This document shows positions 1 to 6,852 of a DNA stretch of 12,518 nt, one piece after another. Numbering within the stretch: position 1 is the first letter of the stretch; each line of letters starts with the position of its first letter. The stretch is from Oligoflexia bacterium (GTDB taxonomy: Bacteria > Bdellovibrionota > UBA1018), in assembly GCA_025352185.1 (NCBI GenBank), contig JANXTV010000206.1:1-12518 (forward strand), written 5' to 3'. The translations under genes were made by a program, and so were the position numbers. The notes below the pieces were generated by a model that saw only the letters and a program-made list of their open reading frames with translations, ran no database searches and was not told the DNA's origin.

Positions 1-395
1 GTACCCGGAAGAATGGCAAACCGAAAGATCCTCGCGGATACCGTTTCATCGAAGTAAAAAGTAAATCGCGGGAGTCGACCCTGACCATTACCCTAAAGGA
101 TAAAACGGTCATTACGGTCGGACCCGCCCGTGAGACGACGTCGTCTAAAATTTCGAATAACGGGCCCGAATTTCCGAACTATCCAGATCATCTTTCTAAG
201 ATCGATCAGCTCATTACGAAACTAGTCGAGAACGCGAACGATAATTATACGAATCAATTCGGAGCCTGCTACCGCGAAATGGTCGGTCTGGTGAATCTTA
301 CCGTCCCGAACGACACTTCTGCTTCCACGGAACGTCGGTACGTCGACTGTAAGTCGGTCGCACCCGCGAGTCTCCACTTTCGCAGAGAAGAATAG
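1..395 (+). CDS. 3' end of an unrecognised protein (5' partial)
   Basis: The frame with codons beginning at base 3 is open from the left edge to a TAG at 393-395, giving about 130 C-terminal residues; the start lies outside the window. The codon pattern resembles neighbouring genes. The visible part is hydrophilic, rich in Lys, Arg, Asp, Thr and Ser, with two cysteines (in GACYREM and YVDCKS) and no membrane segment. An early stretch alternates Thr, Ile, Leu and Val (ESTLTITLKDKTVITV) like a beta hairpin, followed by a Pro/Asn-rich linker and a likely helix. I do not recognise a family. The thioredoxin gene starts 4 nt after the stop, so the two are probably co-transcribed, but this does not establish a redox role. 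Confidence 0.75.
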   Translation, partial: TRKNGKPKDPRGYRFIEVKSKSRESTLTITLKDKTVITVGPARETTSSKISNNGPEFPNYPDHLSKIDQLITKLVENANDNYTNQFGACYREMVGLVNLTVPNDTSASTERRYVDCKSVAPASLHFRREE

Positions 396-399
396 TCCC

Positions 400-738
400 A
401 TGGGCGGAGTAACCCATCCCGTTACGATGAATGATTTTGAGACGATCGTGGATTCTCACGAACTCGTCATCCTTGATTTTTGGGCGGCATGGTGTGGGCC
501 TTGCCGAATCTTTGCCCCCGTGTTCGATGCGGCGGCGGAGGCTTGTCCCGATATTTTTTTCGGAAAGGTAGATACGGAAGCGGCACCGGATCTAGCGAGT
601 GCTTTTCAGGTACGGTCGATCCCTACTCTCATGGCGTTTCGAAAATCAGAACTCGTGTTTGAGCAGGCGGGAGTTCTGCGGCCCGAGGAATTTGAGACCC
701 TCATTCGTCGCCTGCGAGAACCGGCAACTCCGGGTTAA
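400..738 (+). CDS. Thioredoxin family protein
   Basis: A 112-residue single-domain thioredoxin fold, close to the usual 105-110 residues. The classical active site WCGPC is at residues 31-35, in the context LDFWAAWCGPC, and the cis-proline follows in RSIPTL (Pro75). A predicted C-terminal helix ends the protein. There is no signal peptide, so it should act in the cytoplasm as a dithiol reductant of substrate proteins, recycled by thioredoxin reductase (family knowledge). The ATG at 400 lies 4 nt after the upstream stop; a purine-rich AGAGAAGAA at about 384-392 could serve as ribosome site. Met10 (base 427) is a possible later start, but starting there would remove little of the fold. It converges on the minus-strand exported gene with only 9 nt between stops. 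Whether it is the main TrxA or a secondary thioredoxin cannot be told here. Confidence 0.93.
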   Translation: MGGVTHPVTMNDFETIVDSHELVILDFWAAWCGPCRIFAPVFDAAAEACPDIFFGKVDTEAAPDLASAFQVRSIPTLMAFRKSELVFEQAGVLRPEEFETLIRRLREPATPG

Positions 739-747
739 CTGAACGAA

Positions 748-1569
748 TCAGTGACCGAGGAAATAATTCTCGAGGTCGCCAACGGCTTTGATCATTCCCT
801 TTTTACTGCCCGAGTAATTCTTTGCTTCCGGGTAGCTCCCCTTGAAGCACCAGTCCCGCTTCTGGATATAGCACTGCTGTTCGACCGCGGCCTTCCCAAT
901 CACTGCGAAGCCAACAAGTGGATTCCGGGCGAGCCAGGAACGTTTTAAGCGGCCCTTCGAGTGGATGATCGACGTATGGATATTACTTCCGGGAATTGCT
1001 CCCGCAAGTTCCGCCGTCCAAGCTAGAAGATCCTTTTCGTCTAGTTTCGGATCGAGATTTTCGATTACGTCGTGCACTTTCGCGGAGTAAGTTTTTTCGT
1101 CGTAGACCATCGCTTGGCCCGAAGCCATGCCGACCTGCCAGGTATCGGTCGGGCAAACGTAGAGCGGAAATTTCGACTTCACGTGATCTCTATCGTCTCG
1201 TCCGTGACAGATCGAATACCGATGAATTTTCGCGCCGGTTAGTCCGAGGTTCCCTTCCCGGAGAGCCCACCACGTGGCCTTCGCTAACATTTCAGCTTTC
1301 TCGGGTTTCGTACCCGAAAGAAAAGGGAGAACGCAGCGCCCGATCCACCGGACGTTTTGCGTTTCCTCGTCGCTCAGAGCATGACCATTCACCGTCGGAT
1401 TCTCTTCCGTACTCGGAATCGCCGCGCCGGAATAACACTCCTTTAGAATGCTTTTAAGTACGGCCGTATTTCCGTACGCACGGGCGTCGAAACTCGTTCC
1501 GAAAGAAAGTACCGTAAGGGAGAGGAGGGCGAGGGTTCGCAGGGTTTTACGCAGTTTCATCTTCGCCAC
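748..1569 (-). CDS. Exported protein of unknown function, six cysteines
   Basis: A 273-residue protein as read from a GTG at 1569; an ATG three codons later (1560) is equally possible. The N terminus is a Sec signal peptide: basic n-region (KMKLRKTLR), hydrophobic core, and a cleavage motif ARA near residues 29-31. The mature part has six cysteines (about 45, 79, 121, 139, 233 and 241), an even number that fits disulfides in the periplasm or outside the cell. Notable stretches are a His/Cys-containing IHRYSICHGRDDRDH near 115-129 and SNIHTSIIHSKGRLKRSW near 195-212. No lipobox, membrane helix or catalytic signature I can name. The stop of the upstream exported gene overlaps the GTG by one base (TAGTG), so the two are almost certainly translated from one mRNA. 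No family was recognised; function unknown. Confidence 0.85.
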   Translation of the reverse strand: MAKMKLRKTLRTLALLSLTVLSFGTSFDARAYGNTAVLKSILKECYSGAAIPSTEENPTVNGHALSDEETQNVRWIGRCVLPFLSGTKPEKAEMLAKATWWALREGNLGLTGAKIHRYSICHGRDDRDHVKSKFPLYVCPTDTWQVGMASGQAMVYDEKTYSAKVHDVIENLDPKLDEKDLLAWTAELAGAIPGSNIHTSIIHSKGRLKRSWLARNPLVGFAVIGKAAVEQQCYIQKRDWCFKGSYPEAKNYSGSKKGMIKAVGDLENYFLGH

Positions 1570-2054
1570 TAATCGATGAATACGCAGACGAGATTCACTT
1601 CGCCCTTAAAAGGCGACGCATTTTTTGAAAAGATCGTGCTCTTTTTAATCTCGAGCGTACCTGGATAAAGTTTTATCGAACCGCTAGGATTCATCCCGGC
1701 GGCCTTAAGTAGGCGTGAAGAAAAGGGACCGCGTTTACCCGACTCGTAGTCGATTTCGACGATCGACTTCAGTCCGTCTTGATTTCCGATCACGACGGCA
1801 TCGGACTTCGTAACGGTATCGAGGTTCGTATAGGCGGGCGGGTAGTCCACGTGGTCGATTTCAATCTCTTCGCCCGGATTAAAGATTGCGGCGTCAAGCG
1901 TCGGCCATTCCTGCTTCGTATTCACGCGAACTTCGACTTCGTACTTCCCGCCGAGCAGGTTCGTGCTGGTACACATGTAATTCCCGGCCGGCGCCGCAAA
2001 TGCCGAATTCAGGAGGAATAACGAGAGTAAGGAGAGGATCGAGGGATTACGCAT
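1569..2054 (-). CDS. Small secreted protein of unknown function
   Basis: A 161-residue protein with a clear Sec signal peptide: short basic start, leucine-rich core (LSLLSLFLLNSAFA) and a signal peptidase I site AFA before residue 21. The mature part of about 140 residues begins APAGNYMCTS and looks mostly beta-stranded, with alternating polar and hydrophobic residues (GKYEVEVRV, LEIKKSTI, GEVNLVCVF). It has only two mature cysteines, at about 28 and 157, near the two ends, so one disulfide could close the fold. I do not recognise a family. It is the promoter-proximal gene of a two-gene unit: its TAG overlaps the GTG of the next exported gene. A candidate promoter lies directly upstream, with its -10 hexamer only 7-8 nt from the ATG. 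A GAGG at 2068-2071 is 13 nt from the ATG, further than usual for a ribosome site. Confidence 0.85.
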   Translation of the reverse strand: MRNPSILSLLSLFLLNSAFAAPAGNYMCTSTNLLGGKYEVEVRVNTKQEWPTLDAAIFNPGEEIEIDHVDYPPAYTNLDTVTKSDAVVIGNQDGLKSIVEIDYESGKRGPFSSRLLKAAGMNPSGSIKLYPGTLEIKKSTIFSKNASPFKGEVNLVCVFID

Positions 2055-2061
2055 AGCGAGC

Positions 2062-2091
2062 TTTATACCTCACTATGGTGCGCTGCGTCAA
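2062..2091 (-). promoter_or_regulatory. Candidate sigma70-type promoter for the exported gene pair
   Basis: Read on the minus strand, TTGACG (2091-2086) is followed after 18 nt by TATAAA (2067-2062); both hexamers are close to the TTGACA/TATAAT consensus. Transcription would start near 2055, essentially at the ATG at 2052-2054, which would make the mRNA leaderless or nearly so. Inferred from sequence only. Confidence 0.5.
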
Positions 2092-2162
2092 TAACCGTCC
2101 CTAACCCGACCCCGAATAGGGATTCCCCTTTAGGTTTCGCTCTGTTAACTAACCCGCACGCC

Positions 2163-3827
2163 ATGATCCATCTGACGAATATTTCGAAACAATACGGTAC
2201 CCGCGTCCTCTATGCGAACTCGAGCTTCCAGGTTCGGGAAGGCGATAAAATCGGGCTCGTCGGTCCGAACGGCGCCGGGAAGTCGACTATCTTTCGAATT
2301 ATCGTCGGTGAAGAGGGGGTCGATAGCGGGGCCGTGAATATCGCCGAACGGAAGGTCATCGGATACTTCTCCCAGGACGTCGCCGAAATGAAGGGCCGCT
2401 CGGCCCTCGAAGAAGTAAAGGCCGGCGCCGGAAAAATTTCCGCCATCGCTAAAGACCTCGCGCTCCTCGAAAAACAGCTCGAAGACTCGGCCGTAAATCC
2501 GATCGACGACGACGAAATGATGAAGCTCGTGGAACGCTACGGCGAGGTCCAGCAGGAGTTCGAAACTCGCGGTGGGTACGATCTCGAATCCCGCGCTCAA
2601 GCCATCCTGACCGGTCTCGGGATCGGCCCGGACGATTATAATCGCCCGGTGGAAACATTCTCTGGCGGGTGGAAGATGCGAATCGAACTCGCGAAAATCC
2701 TCGCGTTGAATCCCGATGTCCTCCTGATCGATGAACCGACCAACCACCTCGATTTAGAAGCGATCCTCTGGCTTGAGGAATGGCTCCAAAATTTTAAGGG
2801 CGCAATCGTGATGACGTCCCACGACCGGGAATTCATGAACCGGATCGTAAAGCGAATCGTCGAGGTCGCCCATAAGACGATCACGTCATTCACGGGAAAC
2901 TACGACTTCTATCTTCGGGAACAAGCCATCCGCATGGACCAGCTCCTCGCTTCCCATCAGAAGCAGCAGGATATGCTCCAGAAAGAAGAAGAATTCATCG
3001 CGCGCTTGAAAGCTCGCGCGTCGCACGCAGCGCAGGTTCAGTCGCGCGTGAAGAAGCTCGATAAAATCGAACGGATCGAAATTCCTGCGGAAGAACGCAT
3101 CATGAATTTCGAGTGGGCTCCCCCACCCCGCAGCGGAAACGACGTCGTGCGGTTCCAGAGCCTCGGAAAAACCTATTCGCGCGAGGACGGCGGTTCGAAA
3201 AAAGTATTCAGTGGCCTCACCGGATTCATCCAACGACTCGATAAAATCGCGATCGTCGGAGTAAACGGCGCCGGTAAGTCGACCCTGCTAAAAATTATGG
3301 CGGGCGTAACGGACGCGACCGACGGGACCTGCGTGGTCGGTGCGGGTGTGAAGATCGGGTATTTTTCGCAGAGCTCACTCGACGTTTTAAATCCCGAAAA
3401 AACGATCTTCCAGGAAATCTACGACCGCATTCCCGAAGCGACGATCGGTTTCGTACGTAATCTCCTGGGGACTTTCCTCTTCAGCGGAGACGACGCCGAG
3501 AAAAAAATCGGGATTCTTTCCGGTGGGGAGAAGAGCCGCGTCGTACTCGCGACTATCCTCGCTACGCCGGTTAACTTTCTCATTCTCGACGAACCGACGA
3601 ACCATCTCGATATTAAGTCACGCGAAGTATTACTCCAGGCCATTAAGAGCTTTGACGGCACCGTCGCCCTTGTTTCCCACGATCGCCACTTCCTACGCGA
3701 AGTCGCGGGGCGAGTGTTTGAAGTCGACCACGGTACGCTTCGGGCGTACGAGGGAAATTTCGAATACTACATCGAATCGAGTCCACTCGCGAAAGGCACT
3801 AACGGACGGCTGAAGGTCGCCCGCTAG
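2163..3827 (+). CDS. ABC-F family ATPase (ribosome-associated, duplicated ABC domains)
   Basis: A 554-residue soluble protein with two ABC cassettes and no membrane segments, the layout of ABC-F proteins (YheS, YbiT, EttA, Uup relatives). Domain 1: Walker A GPNGAGKS at 34-41, signature FSGGW at 166-170, Walker B and distal Asp LLIDEPTNHLD at 187-197, switch His in TSHDRE near 218-223. A charged helical linker at about 240-315 corresponds to the P-site tRNA interaction motif. Domain 2: Walker A VNGAGKS near 367-373, signature LSGGE at 452-456, LILDEPTNHLD at 473-483, VSHDRH at 504-509. Both catalytic glutamates are present, so two active sites are expected. Family members bind the ribosomal E site and regulate or rescue translation; some give antibiotic resistance. 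Nothing here marks it as a resistance factor. The ATG at 2163 has no obvious ribosome site upstream. The subfamily is uncertain because linker and tail assignments need alignment. Confidence 0.95.
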   Translation: MIHLTNISKQYGTRVLYANSSFQVREGDKIGLVGPNGAGKSTIFRIIVGEEGVDSGAVNIAERKVIGYFSQDVAEMKGRSALEEVKAGAGKISAIAKDLALLEKQLEDSAVNPIDDDEMMKLVERYGEVQQEFETRGGYDLESRAQAILTGLGIGPDDYNRPVETFSGGWKMRIELAKILALNPDVLLIDEPTNHLDLEAILWLEEWLQNFKGAIVMTSHDREFMNRIVKRIVEVAHKTITSFTGNYDFYLREQAIRMDQLLASHQKQQDMLQKEEEFIARLKARASHAAQVQSRVKKLDKIERIEIPAEERIMNFEWAPPPRSGNDVVRFQSLGKTYSREDGGSKKVFSGLTGFIQRLDKIAIVGVNGAGKSTLLKIMAGVTDATDGTCVVGAGVKIGYFSQSSLDVLNPEKTIFQEIYDRIPEATIGFVRNLLGTFLFSGDDAEKKIGILSGGEKSRVVLATILATPVNFLILDEPTNHLDIKSREVLLQAIKSFDGTVALVSHDRHFLREVAGRVFEVDHGTLRAYEGNFEYYIESSPLAKGTNGRLKVAR

Positions 3828-3846
3828 AGCGCCCGTAAGGGTGCTC
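3827..3846 (+). terminator. Hairpin with GTAA tetraloop after the ABC-F gene
   Basis: GAGCGCCC (3827-3834) pairs with GGGTGCTC (3839-3846) through 8 base pairs, one of them G-U, around a GTAA loop of the GNRA type. The first base of the stem is the last base of the ABC-F stop codon. No T-run follows on either strand, so it is a weak intrinsic terminator at best or an mRNA 3' end stabiliser. On the minus strand the G-U pair becomes an A-C mismatch, so the structure favours the plus-strand transcript. Confidence 0.5.
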
Positions 3847-3853
3847 GGTAGAT

Positions 3854-5296
3854 CTACGGTTTCGCGAAAAGCATCAGGAAGTCATACATCGTCGAGAGCG
3901 TTGCCCCGTGAAGGGTAGACGCACTCGCGAGCGAGTCGGACTGGATATTTGGCGCGCCACCCGTAAATCCCGGCGTCGCGGTAGTGAATTCCGTGGCGAG
4001 TCCCGACGGATGAGTCGGAGGAATAGTATCGGCAACTTCGGCCGCACCATTCCAGTACTTCCACGCACCGTCGTTCCAAGGTAGCGCGAGGATGTTATTC
4101 TCGGTCGCCCCGTGGTGAAAACCATCCACGGTATTCGGATAGGTACCGTTCGAGAGAACCGTAATCTTCGGCTTCGCGAGGGCATTCGTATAACTTCCGC
4201 AGGCCCGTAAATCTAGAACGGTCTGCTGGAGTGAGTTATGGCTAAAAATCGCGTCGTTCGTGCTGATCGCCGCCCAGAGTGGAACGTTATTCACACCAAT
4301 CGATGAGCAGAGGGTCGCACTCGCGACGGGACTCGTGGCCGAAAGGGTGAACGCGGCCGCGACCAGCGTCGGATAGTGACTGATGAAGGTAAACGTCCCT
4401 TCGCCCCCGTAACTAATTCCTCCGACGTAAACTCGCTTCACGTTCACCCGGAGTTTCGTGATCACGTTATCGTAAGCTTCTTTATGAATCGTGTATTCGT
4501 TCTGGTGAGCGCAGTCGAAGAAAGCATAATTACACTGCACACCAATCACAATCATCGGTACGTTCGAAAGATCATTATTAATCCGTTTGAAAGGGCCCAT
4601 CAGTCCCGCTAAATTCGTATAGTTTACTTCCGCGTTCGATGCATCGTTAGCGCTTTCACCATTTCCGTGGATCCAAATAAGGATCGGGTAATTTGCAGTC
4701 GGATTATCGTAATAATCCTGCGGAACGGAAACGGCGTACCGAATGAGCGTACCGGGCGAAGTTCCGGCGCCTTTCGTAAAATTAAATTGCGTCATGGCCT
4801 TTGGAAGAATTTTTGAAAACTTTAAAGCATTTGCCGCGATATCGAGTCCCACCGCATCCTCACCGACTGAATATAGGTAGTACTGCTTTTTATCCGCGAG
4901 GCTCGTGATATTCCGGTACATGTCGCTATTTGCGGCCGTGACGGCGAGAGTGCCATTCTCGACTAAATTTCCGCCCAGGGCTCCCATGGCCGCAGTTTTA
5001 ATTGCATCGGGGGTAAGGGTTCCTTGATCCACATCGTAGATCGCGTAGTAGAGCGATCCCGTATAGGCCTGACGGTGTTTTAACTCGAGACCCGTGCGAA
5101 TATTCCGTAAATGCGTGACCGCTCCCAGGGCGATGCGACCCGGAACGGAAGTCACGCTCGGAGTGGGGCTTGCCGTCGCCGAGGCGACCGTGCCGAGTAC
5201 CCCGGCGGAGGGAAGCACACATCCGGCGAGTCCCGCGAATGCCGTCGCGACAATCGTAGATAGAAGGGCCACATTAACAATTGGGTACGATTTCAT
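3854..5296 (-). CDS. Lipoprotein alpha/beta-hydrolase (esterase/peptidase-like) with N-terminal beta module
   Basis: A 480-residue exported protein. The signal peptide ends in the lipobox LAGC with Cys26, so a membrane-anchored lipoprotein is expected. A Pro/Thr/Ser linker follows, then at about 60-165 a fibronectin-like module of the YYAIYDVDQGTLTPDAIK type ending in YYLYSVGEDAVG. The alpha/beta-hydrolase domain spans about 185-400: oxyanion-region HGNGE (210-214), nucleophile elbow GISYGG with Ser295, probable acid Asp348 (STND), and His394 in DGFHHG. This resembles the PHB-depolymerase/prolyl-oligopeptidase-like esterases; the substrate is unknown. VQCNYAFFDC (Cys255 and Cys262) may form a disulfide. 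A C-terminal extension carries YWNGA. The start is supported by AGGTGA (5303-5308), 6 nt before the ATG. It lies 14 nt after its upstream paralogue and is surely co-transcribed with it. Confidence 0.88.
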   Translation of the reverse strand: MKSYPIVNVALLSTIVATAFAGLAGCVLPSAGVLGTVASATASPTPSVTSVPGRIALGAVTHLRNIRTGLELKHRQAYTGSLYYAIYDVDQGTLTPDAIKTAAMGALGGNLVENGTLAVTAANSDMYRNITSLADKKQYYLYSVGEDAVGLDIAANALKFSKILPKAMTQFNFTKGAGTSPGTLIRYAVSVPQDYYDNPTANYPILIWIHGNGESANDASNAEVNYTNLAGLMGPFKRINNDLSNVPMIVIGVQCNYAFFDCAHQNEYTIHKEAYDNVITKLRVNVKRVYVGGISYGGEGTFTFISHYPTLVAAAFTLSATSPVASATLCSSIGVNNVPLWAAISTNDAIFSHNSLQQTVLDLRACGSYTNALAKPKITVLSNGTYPNTVDGFHHGATENNILALPWNDGAWKYWNGAAEVADTIPPTHPSGLATEFTTATPGFTGGAPNIQSDSLASASTLHGATLSTMYDFLMLFAKP

Positions 5297-5310
5297 TTTT
5301 ATTCACCTGA

Positions 5311-6684
5311 TTACGGAAGGGACCAAAGGGCTAGCCAATCAAATAGTGTATTTAAGGTCAGCGCAGGATTTCCAAGACTCACTCTCAGCTGAGACTGCGC
5401 CGTCGCGAGCGCGGCGGTGACATCTGCGTGCACGGGTACCAAGTGTCCCGCGGTCGCTTCGTGGGAAATCGAAGCCCCATTCCACCAGGCAAACTGGAAA
5501 ACACCGTAATCAAAACTGGGAGTATTAAACGTATATTCGGGTACGTTGTGAAATGGAGAGGCGACGTTCCCCGGAAACTGGGTCGTATTATCGATGTTGA
5601 GTCGACGCGTGTCGGCCGTTTGTACCGTCCCGCCGCCACACCCTTTAAGAGTATTTAAATCACCGTCGAGCGTGGCGGGACCATACCACTGGTCCCCGTT
5701 ATTCCCGATTAACCACAGCGGGCGATTTTTCGGCGCGATGTTCGTGCAGATATCGGCGGGATTAAAGCGTACCATCCCGGCCTGAATAATCGAAGCGGCC
5801 GCGATCGTCGGTTTAAAGTTGAGGGTGTTCCAGGTTCCATCCCCCCCATAGCTCATGCCGATAAAATAAATTTTCTTCGGATTAATCCGGTACTTCGATT
5901 TTAGTTCATTCACGAACTCTTCTTGTAGGTCGGGATAGTCCTGTCCGGTCGAACAGTCCCAGACGTTATAATTACACTGAACCGAAGCGTGGATCATCGG
6001 CACGTCATCGGTTCCCGCTTCGAGACGCGCAATATACGGAGATCGATGCATGTGATCGAACTCGACGTCGGTGTTTCCCGCCGTATTCGCGGTCTCACCG
6101 TTTCCGTGGAGATAAATATAAAGCGGCCAGTTGGCGCTATCATTATAGAAATTTTTTGGGAAATGAATCAGGTAGCGCATTTCCGTCGATTTCATCGGCG
6201 AAGTATAGTTTTGCCGGGAAACCGACTTCGGCAGAACTTGGGTAAACTTCTTAACGCTCGAATCAAGCAGACCCGTCGCATTTTCAGACACCGCGTAGAG
6301 CGTGTACGTCGCCTGATCGGGTAAGGTATTAATATCTTCGATGACCGGAGTACTCGCATTCGTCAGGGTGATCGTACCGTTTGCAACGAGGGATATACTT
6401 AAAACCGCGGATGCAGCGGTTTTCACATCGTTCGCGGTCAGGCTCCCTTGATCCGTAGCGTAGGTGGCGTAGTATACTTTTCCCACCGAAGATCGAGAGA
6501 CCGTCATTCGAACTCCGGAGAGCGTATTTTGCAGATCCCAGGAGGCGGTGGAGGCTGACGCAAGATTTTGAGTGGAGGTGAGTGAATGAATTTGTGAACA
6601 AGAGGTCGCGATCGTCGATCCGCCTGCGAGTGCGAAAAATAGTACGGGAACGCTCGACTTAAATTGCTCTTGAAATTCATACAT
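5311..6684 (-). CDS. Exported alpha/beta-hydrolase, paralogue of the downstream lipoprotein hydrolase
   Basis: A 457-residue paralogue of the next gene with the same layout. The N terminus has a hydrophobic stretch VPVLFFALAGG followed by ATSC (Cys29), an imperfect lipobox, so it is probably a lipoprotein. Its n-region is unusual in containing two Glu and one Lys. The fibronectin-like module lies at about 55-145 (KVYYATYATDQGSLTANDVK ... YTLYAVSENATG). The hydrolase domain has HGNGE (193-197), GMSYGG with nucleophile Ser278, Asp331 (GNNGD), His379 (SPFHN), and the shared VQCNYNVWDC (Cys237, Cys244). All three catalytic positions align with the paralogue. The C-terminal WWNGA motif is also shared. 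The ATG at 6684 has a weak AGG 8 nt upstream. It is the first gene of the pair; two active but divergent copies suggest related, non-identical ester or peptide substrates in the envelope. Confidence 0.86.
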   Translation of the reverse strand: MYEFQEQFKSSVPVLFFALAGGSTIATSCSQIHSLTSTQNLASASTASWDLQNTLSGVRMTVSRSSVGKVYYATYATDQGSLTANDVKTAASAVLSISLVANGTITLTNASTPVIEDINTLPDQATYTLYAVSENATGLLDSSVKKFTQVLPKSVSRQNYTSPMKSTEMRYLIHFPKNFYNDSANWPLYIYLHGNGETANTAGNTDVEFDHMHRSPYIARLEAGTDDVPMIHASVQCNYNVWDCSTGQDYPDLQEEFVNELKSKYRINPKKIYFIGMSYGGDGTWNTLNFKPTIAAASIIQAGMVRFNPADICTNIAPKNRPLWLIGNNGDQWYGPATLDGDLNTLKGCGGGTVQTADTRRLNIDNTTQFPGNVASPFHNVPEYTFNTPSFDYGVFQFAWWNGASISHEATAGHLVPVHADVTAALATAQSQLRVSLGNPALTLNTLFDWLALWSLP

Positions 6685-6852
6685 AACGTCAACCTACGTG
6701 CCACGGGGGATGAGTTAGCCAATTCACCACCATCCCTAAACAAGTTCTATTTTCTCCCTTTATTACCGCGAAAAAAATGTGTCACCGACGACCCAGGCAA
6801 AATGTGACGAAAGCCTATTTACGCAACCTAAGGTCCACGGTAGCGTTTCGAT
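6685..6852. other. Divergent intergenic region between hydrolase operon and pfk
   Basis: This 168-nt gap must hold promoters for both directions, but I could not find a convincing -35/-10 pair on either strand. It contains a direct repeat AAAATGTG at 6774-6781 and 6799-6806, offset by 25 nt, each followed by similar bases, and GTCAC/GTGAC arms at 6781-6785 and 6804-6808. These could be regulator sites or chance. No ribosome site sits at a normal distance from the pfk ATG; the nearest AAGG is about 19 nt away. Confidence 0.4.

Noticed and set aside
739..747. Terminator between the convergent thioredoxin and exported genes
   Set aside because: Only 9 nt separate the stops and I could find no stable stem or T-run nearby.
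996..1457. 153-residue plus-strand frame within the exported gene
   Set aside because: Arg/Ser/Pro-rich composition without a recognisable domain, opposite a protein with a clear signal peptide.
2145..2747. 200-residue antisense frame opposite the ABC-F gene
   Set aside because: It lies wholly on the opposite strand of an unmistakable ABC-F gene (starting only 18 nt before it), and has no domain or plausible start context; a shadow of the codon pattern.
2163..3827. Antibiotic-resistance role for the ABC-F protein
   Set aside because: Resistance cannot be told from the general ABC-F motifs, and the neighbourhood shows no resistance or mobile genes.
6781..6808. CRP-like site from GTCAC and GTGAC in the pfk upstream region
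   Set aside because: The half-sites are in the wrong order and 18 nt apart; this does not match TGTGA-N6-TCACA.
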